Positions 29,754 through 32,527 of a stretch of DNA of 32,527 nucleotides are shown one piece after another (position 1 is the first letter of the stretch; every line of letters begins with the position of its first letter). The stretch comes from JBFWYO01 sp050186335 (lineage in GTDB: Bacteria > Pseudomonadota > Alphaproteobacteria > Bin65). The notes below the pieces were generated by a model. It worked only from the letters and a program-made list of their open reading frames with translations. It had not been told where the DNA came from and ran no database searches. Position numbers and translations under genes: made by a program. Where the stretch lies: positions 1-32,527 of the forward strand of contig JBFWYO010000057.1 in assembly GCA_050186335.1 (NCBI GenBank), given 5' to 3'.

Positions 29754-31400
29754 ATGAGCCAGGGTAACACCACCGCTCACAAGGAAATCCACCTCGACCA
29801 CGGCGCCGGGCACGACGCGCACGCCAACCCGACGGGATGGCGCCGGTTCGTCTATTCGACGAACCACAAGGACATCGGCACGATGTACCTGATTTTCGCC
29901 ATCGTGGCGGGTTTGATCGGCGCCTTCTTCTCGGTCTGGTTCCGCGCCGAATTGGCGTCTCCGGGCAACCATGGCTTCGTCGTCGACAATCACTTCTTCA
30001 ACGTGCTGGTCACCGCGCACGGCCTGATCATGGTGTTCTTCATGGTCATGCCAGCGATGATCGGCGGGTTCGGCAATTGGATCGTCCCGATCATGATCGG
30101 GGCACCCGATATGGCGTTCCCGCGCATGAACAACATCAGCTTCTGGCTGCTGATCCCGTCGTTCGCGCTGCTCATTCTGTCCGCTGTAATTGGCGGCGGC
30201 GCGGGCACCGGGTGGACCGTCTATCCGCCGTTGTCGTCCGCGCAACCCGGCGCTCATCAAGGCCCCGCGGTCGATATGGCGATCTTCGCGCTGCATCTTG
30301 CCGGTGCGTCGTCGATCCTCGGCGCGATCAATTTCATCACCACGATCTTCAACATGCGTACGCCGGGCATGACGCTGCACCGCATGCCGCTGTTCGTTTG
30401 GTCGATCCTGATCACCGCGTTCCTGCTGCTGCTGTCGCTGCCGGTTCTGGCCGGCGCCATCACCATGCTGCTGACCGACCGCAATTTCGGCACCACGTTC
30501 TTCAATCCGGCCGGCGGCGGCGATCCGATCCTGTACCAGCATCTGTTCTGGTTCTTCGGCCATCCGGAAGTCTACATTCTGATTCTGCCCGGCTTCGGCA
30601 TTATCAGCCAGATCGTTTCGACCTTCTCGAAGAAGCCCGTGTTCGGCTATCTCGGCATGGCTTACGCCATGGTCGCGATCGGCTTCATCGGCTTCATCGT
30701 GTGGGCGCATCACATGTACACGGTGGGCCTCAGTGTCGATACGCGCGCTTATTTCACTGCCGCGACGATGGTCATCGCCGTGCCCACCGGGGTGAAGATC
30801 TTCAGCTGGATCGCCACCATGTGGGGCGGCTCGATCCAGTTCAAGACGCCGATGCTGTGGGCGATCGGTTTCATCTTCCTGTTCACGGTCGGCGGAGTGA
30901 CCGGCGTCGTGCTGGCCAATGCCGGCATGGACGTGGCGTTGCATGATACCTATTACGTGGTGGCGCATTTCCACTACGTGCTGTCGTTGGGCGCGGTGTT
31001 CGCGATCTTCGCCGCGTTCTATTACTGGTTCCCGAAAATGTGCGGCCGCATGTATCCGGAATGGGCCGGCAAGCTGCATTTCTGGGTCACCTTCGTCGGC
31101 GTCAACATCACCTTCTTCCCCATGCATTTCCTGGGATTGCAGGGTATGCCCCGGCGCTATTCCGACTATCCGGACGCGTTCGCCGGCTGGAACTACGTGG
31201 CTTCGATCGGCTCGTATCTCAGCTTCCTCGGCGCGATCTTCTTCATCGGTCTGGTGTTCTACACGCTGCGCCGGGGCAAGCCCGTGGGGGCAAATCCGTG
31301 GGGCGAGGGTGCGACGACGCTGGAGTGGAAAGTGTCCTCGCCGCCGCCGTTCCACACGTTCGACGAATTGCCGCGCGTGTCCGAACCCAAGGGCCATTGA
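29754..31400 (+). CDS. coxA: Cytochrome c oxidase subunit I (aa3, type A1)
   Basis: This 548-residue protein has twelve membrane helices. The low-spin haem ligands are H89 (TAHGLIM) and H408, and the haem a3 ligand is H406 (VAHFHYV). The CuB ligands are H271, H320 and H321, with the cross-linked Y275 in FFGHPEVY. Proton-path residues include D120 (GAPDMAFPRMNN), E273 and K349 (VPTGVKIF), which mark an A1-type enzyme with both D and K channels. It reduces oxygen to water and pumps protons across the inner membrane. AAAGGA precedes the ATG. It lies 49 bp after coxB and 24 bp before ctaB. Confidence 0.98.
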   Translation: MSQGNTTAHKEIHLDHGAGHDAHANPTGWRRFVYSTNHKDIGTMYLIFAIVAGLIGAFFSVWFRAELASPGNHGFVVDNHFFNVLVTAHGLIMVFFMVMPAMIGGFGNWIVPIMIGAPDMAFPRMNNISFWLLIPSFALLILSAVIGGGAGTGWTVYPPLSSAQPGAHQGPAVDMAIFALHLAGASSILGAINFITTIFNMRTPGMTLHRMPLFVWSILITAFLLLLSLPVLAGAITMLLTDRNFGTTFFNPAGGGDPILYQHLFWFFGHPEVYILILPGFGIISQIVSTFSKKPVFGYLGMAYAMVAIGFIGFIVWAHHMYTVGLSVDTRAYFTAATMVIAVPTGVKIFSWIATMWGGSIQFKTPMLWAIGFIFLFTVGGVTGVVLANAGMDVALHDTYYVVAHFHYVLSLGAVFAIFAAFYYWFPKMCGRMYPEWAGKLHFWVTFVGVNITFFPMHFLGLQGMPRRYSDYPDAFAGWNYVASIGSYLSFLGAIFFIGLVFYTLRRGKPVGANPWGEGATTLEWKVSSPPPFHTFDELPRVSEPKGH

Positions 31401-31424
31401 CCGGCCGACCGGGAGCCAAAGCGC

Positions 31425-32381
31425 ATGACGCCGTCCGCCGAATTGCACGCGATGATCGCCGCCGGGACCGTTCCCGGCGGCGCCGTCACCGATGCGGCGC
31501 TGGCCAATTGGGGCACGTCGTCTGCGGGCGACTACGTCCAGCTGCTGAAGCCGCGCGTGATGTCGCTGGTGGTGTTTACCGGTCTGGTCGGGCTGTACCT
31601 GGCGCCCGGACAATTGCATCCGGTGCTGGCTGCAGTAGCCGTGCTGTGCATTGCCGTCGCGGCGGGCGCCGCGGGCGCCATCAACATGTGGTACGACCGC
31701 GACATCGACGCGGTCATGTCGCGCACCCAGGCGCGCCCGATCCCGGCTGGTCGCGTGCAACCCGCCAACGCCCTGGCGTTCGGCATCGTGCTTGCGGTTG
31801 CCGCGGTATCGCTGATGGGCTTGGCGCTCAACTGGGTCGCCGCGGCACTGCTCGCGCTGACCGTCGCATTCTACGTTTTCGTCTACACGATGTGGCTCAA
31901 GCGGCGCACGCCGCAGAACATCGTGATCGGCGGCGCTTCGGGCGCGTTCCCGCCGATGATCGGCTGGGCGGCCGTGACCGGCGATATCAGCCTGTTCCCG
32001 GCGCTGCTGTTCTGCATCGTGTTCATGTGGACGCCACCGCATTTCTGGGCGCTGGCCTTGTACCGCGAAGGCGATTATGCGCGCGCCGGCGTGCCGATGC
32101 TGCCGGTGGTTGCCGGCAAGCGCGAAACCAAGAAGCAGATCCTGCTTTACACGCTGCTGCTGCTGCCCTTGACCTTGGCGCCCACGCTGCTCGGCTTCGC
32201 CGGCTGGATATACGGCGCCGCGGCGCTCGTGCTGTCGTCGCTGTTCCTCGCCTGTGCGGTCGCCATCTGGCGCGACGCCGGCGATACCGCGGCCAAGCGC
32301 ACCTTCGCCTATTCGATTCTCTACCTGTTCCTGATTTTCGTGGCCCTGGTCGCCGATAAGGCGCTGGCCGGGTGGCTGTGA
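31425..32381 (+). CDS. ctaB: Protoheme IX farnesyltransferase (haem O synthase)
   Basis: This 318-residue UbiA-superfamily membrane enzyme farnesylates haem b to haem O, the precursor of haem A for subunit I. The aspartate motif is NMWYDRDIDAVMSRT (N87, D91, D95), followed by RPIPAGRV. The second conserved loop is WTPPHFWALALYREGDY. Eight to nine hydrophobic segments follow from residue 44. About 35 hydrophilic residues precede VQLLKPRVMSL, a normal length for the family. The stop overlaps the next gene's ATG (TGATG). Location inside the cox operon ensures cofactor supply with the oxidase. Confidence 0.96.
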   Translation: MTPSAELHAMIAAGTVPGGAVTDAALANWGTSSAGDYVQLLKPRVMSLVVFTGLVGLYLAPGQLHPVLAAVAVLCIAVAAGAAGAINMWYDRDIDAVMSRTQARPIPAGRVQPANALAFGIVLAVAAVSLMGLALNWVAAALLALTVAFYVFVYTMWLKRRTPQNIVIGGASGAFPPMIGWAAVTGDISLFPALLFCIVFMWTPPHFWALALYREGDYARAGVPMLPVVAGKRETKKQILLYTLLLLPLTLAPTLLGFAGWIYGAAALVLSSLFLACAVAIWRDAGDTAAKRTFAYSILYLFLIFVALVADKALAGWL

Positions 32382-32515
32382 TGGCGGCGCGCAGGCAGAT
32401 GACCGATCTGGAAAAACGCCGCCGCGGTCGCAATCTTGCGCTGCTCGCGGTGCTACTCGGCACGGTGGTGCTGTTTTACGTGCTTTCGATGGTTCGTATA
32501 GGTTCGCAACTGTGA
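32381..32515 (+). CDS. coxF: CoxF-like small membrane protein
   Basis: A 44-residue frame begins at ATG 32381, overlapping the ctaB stop, and ends at TGA 32513-32515. A charged start (TDLEKRRRGRN) is followed by one membrane helix (ALLAVLLGTVVLFYVLSMVR). Short proteins with exactly this plan lie between ctaB and ctaG in many alphaproteobacteria and are named CoxF or cytochrome oxidase assembly protein. The role is unknown, probably in oxidase assembly. Confidence 0.8.
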   Translation: MAARRQMTDLEKRRRGRNLALLAVLLGTVVLFYVLSMVRIGSQL

Positions 32516-32527
32516 TGGCTTCCGTCG
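32515..32527 (+). CDS. ctaG: Start of next cox operon gene, probably ctaG
   Basis: ATG 32515 overlaps the coxF stop (TGATG) and only four codons (MASV) are inside the window. The identity rests on operon order alone: ctaG, the CuB-insertion chaperone, usually follows coxF and precedes coxC. Confidence 0.45.

Noticed and set aside
29688..32042. A 784-codon open frame on the minus strand across coxA and ctaB
   Set aside because: It is antisense to two unmistakable oxidase genes; the His/Arg/Asp-rich product is typical of a shadow frame in high-GC DNA.
1..32527. CRISPR array, prophage, insertion sequence, tRNA or rRNA
   Set aside because: Scanning found no regularly spaced identical repeats, transposase or integrase motifs, or tRNA-like cloverleaf with CCA-type end.

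Overview
The window is high-GC DNA (about two thirds G+C by eye) from an alphaproteobacterium, probably in or near the Rhodospirillales/Hyphomicrobiales; the order is uncertain. The basis is the coxB-coxA-ctaB-coxF-ctaG order, a plant-type glutamate-cysteine ligase, a DUF4170 protein, a plcP-agt lipid-remodelling pair, ubiquinone genes and intergenic palindromic elements of the kind scattered through such genomes. No rRNA, tRNA, CRISPR array, insertion sequence or prophage was seen.

Left part (1-9.7 kb). A membrane-bound class III adenylate/guanylate cyclase runs off the left edge. It is divergent from a solute-binding-domain protein that lacks a signal peptide, with four 15-bp tandem units between them. 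Next come gshA and rsmE on the minus strand, divergent from ubiA and an ETF-beta-lysine-methyltransferase-like gene that overlaps ubiA by one base. A lemA - M48 metalloprotease pair follows, then, on the minus strand, a GGCT-like protein and a DUF4170 protein.

Centre (9.8-16.7 kb). This is the most unusual region: a three-gene minus-strand cassette present twice in tandem. Each copy reads TPR plus outer-membrane beta-barrel protein, then an exported FecR-domain protein, then a GT4 glycosyltransferase. Both barrel genes appear to start at TTG behind the same AAGGGG Shine-Dalgarno sequence, which gives 443 residues in each. The barrel resembles Slam-type secretion modulators. My working hypothesis is a dedicated export and glycosylation system for a FecR-domain surface or periplasmic protein, duplicated with one substrate per copy.

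Right part (16.9-32.5 kb). A ubiD - membrane protein - extended-SDR operon is followed by a threonine-synthase-like PLP enzyme and pmbA. Next is a lipid cluster: a diacylglycerol-kinase-family gene divergent from plcP-agt, with a good Pho box plus -10 hexamer between them. It is predicted to replace phospholipids with glycolipids during phosphate starvation. A membrane-anchored retropepsin-like protease and tldD (partner of pmbA) lie on the minus strand. The window ends in an aa3 cytochrome oxidase operon (coxB, coxA, ctaB, coxF, start of ctaG), preceded by a 400-bp leader with three perfect hairpins.

The only stretch longer than 300 bp without a gene is that cox leader (28348-28747). The other gaps hold three palindromic intergenic repeats or short promoter regions. 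All product names come from reading translated sequence; no database search was run.
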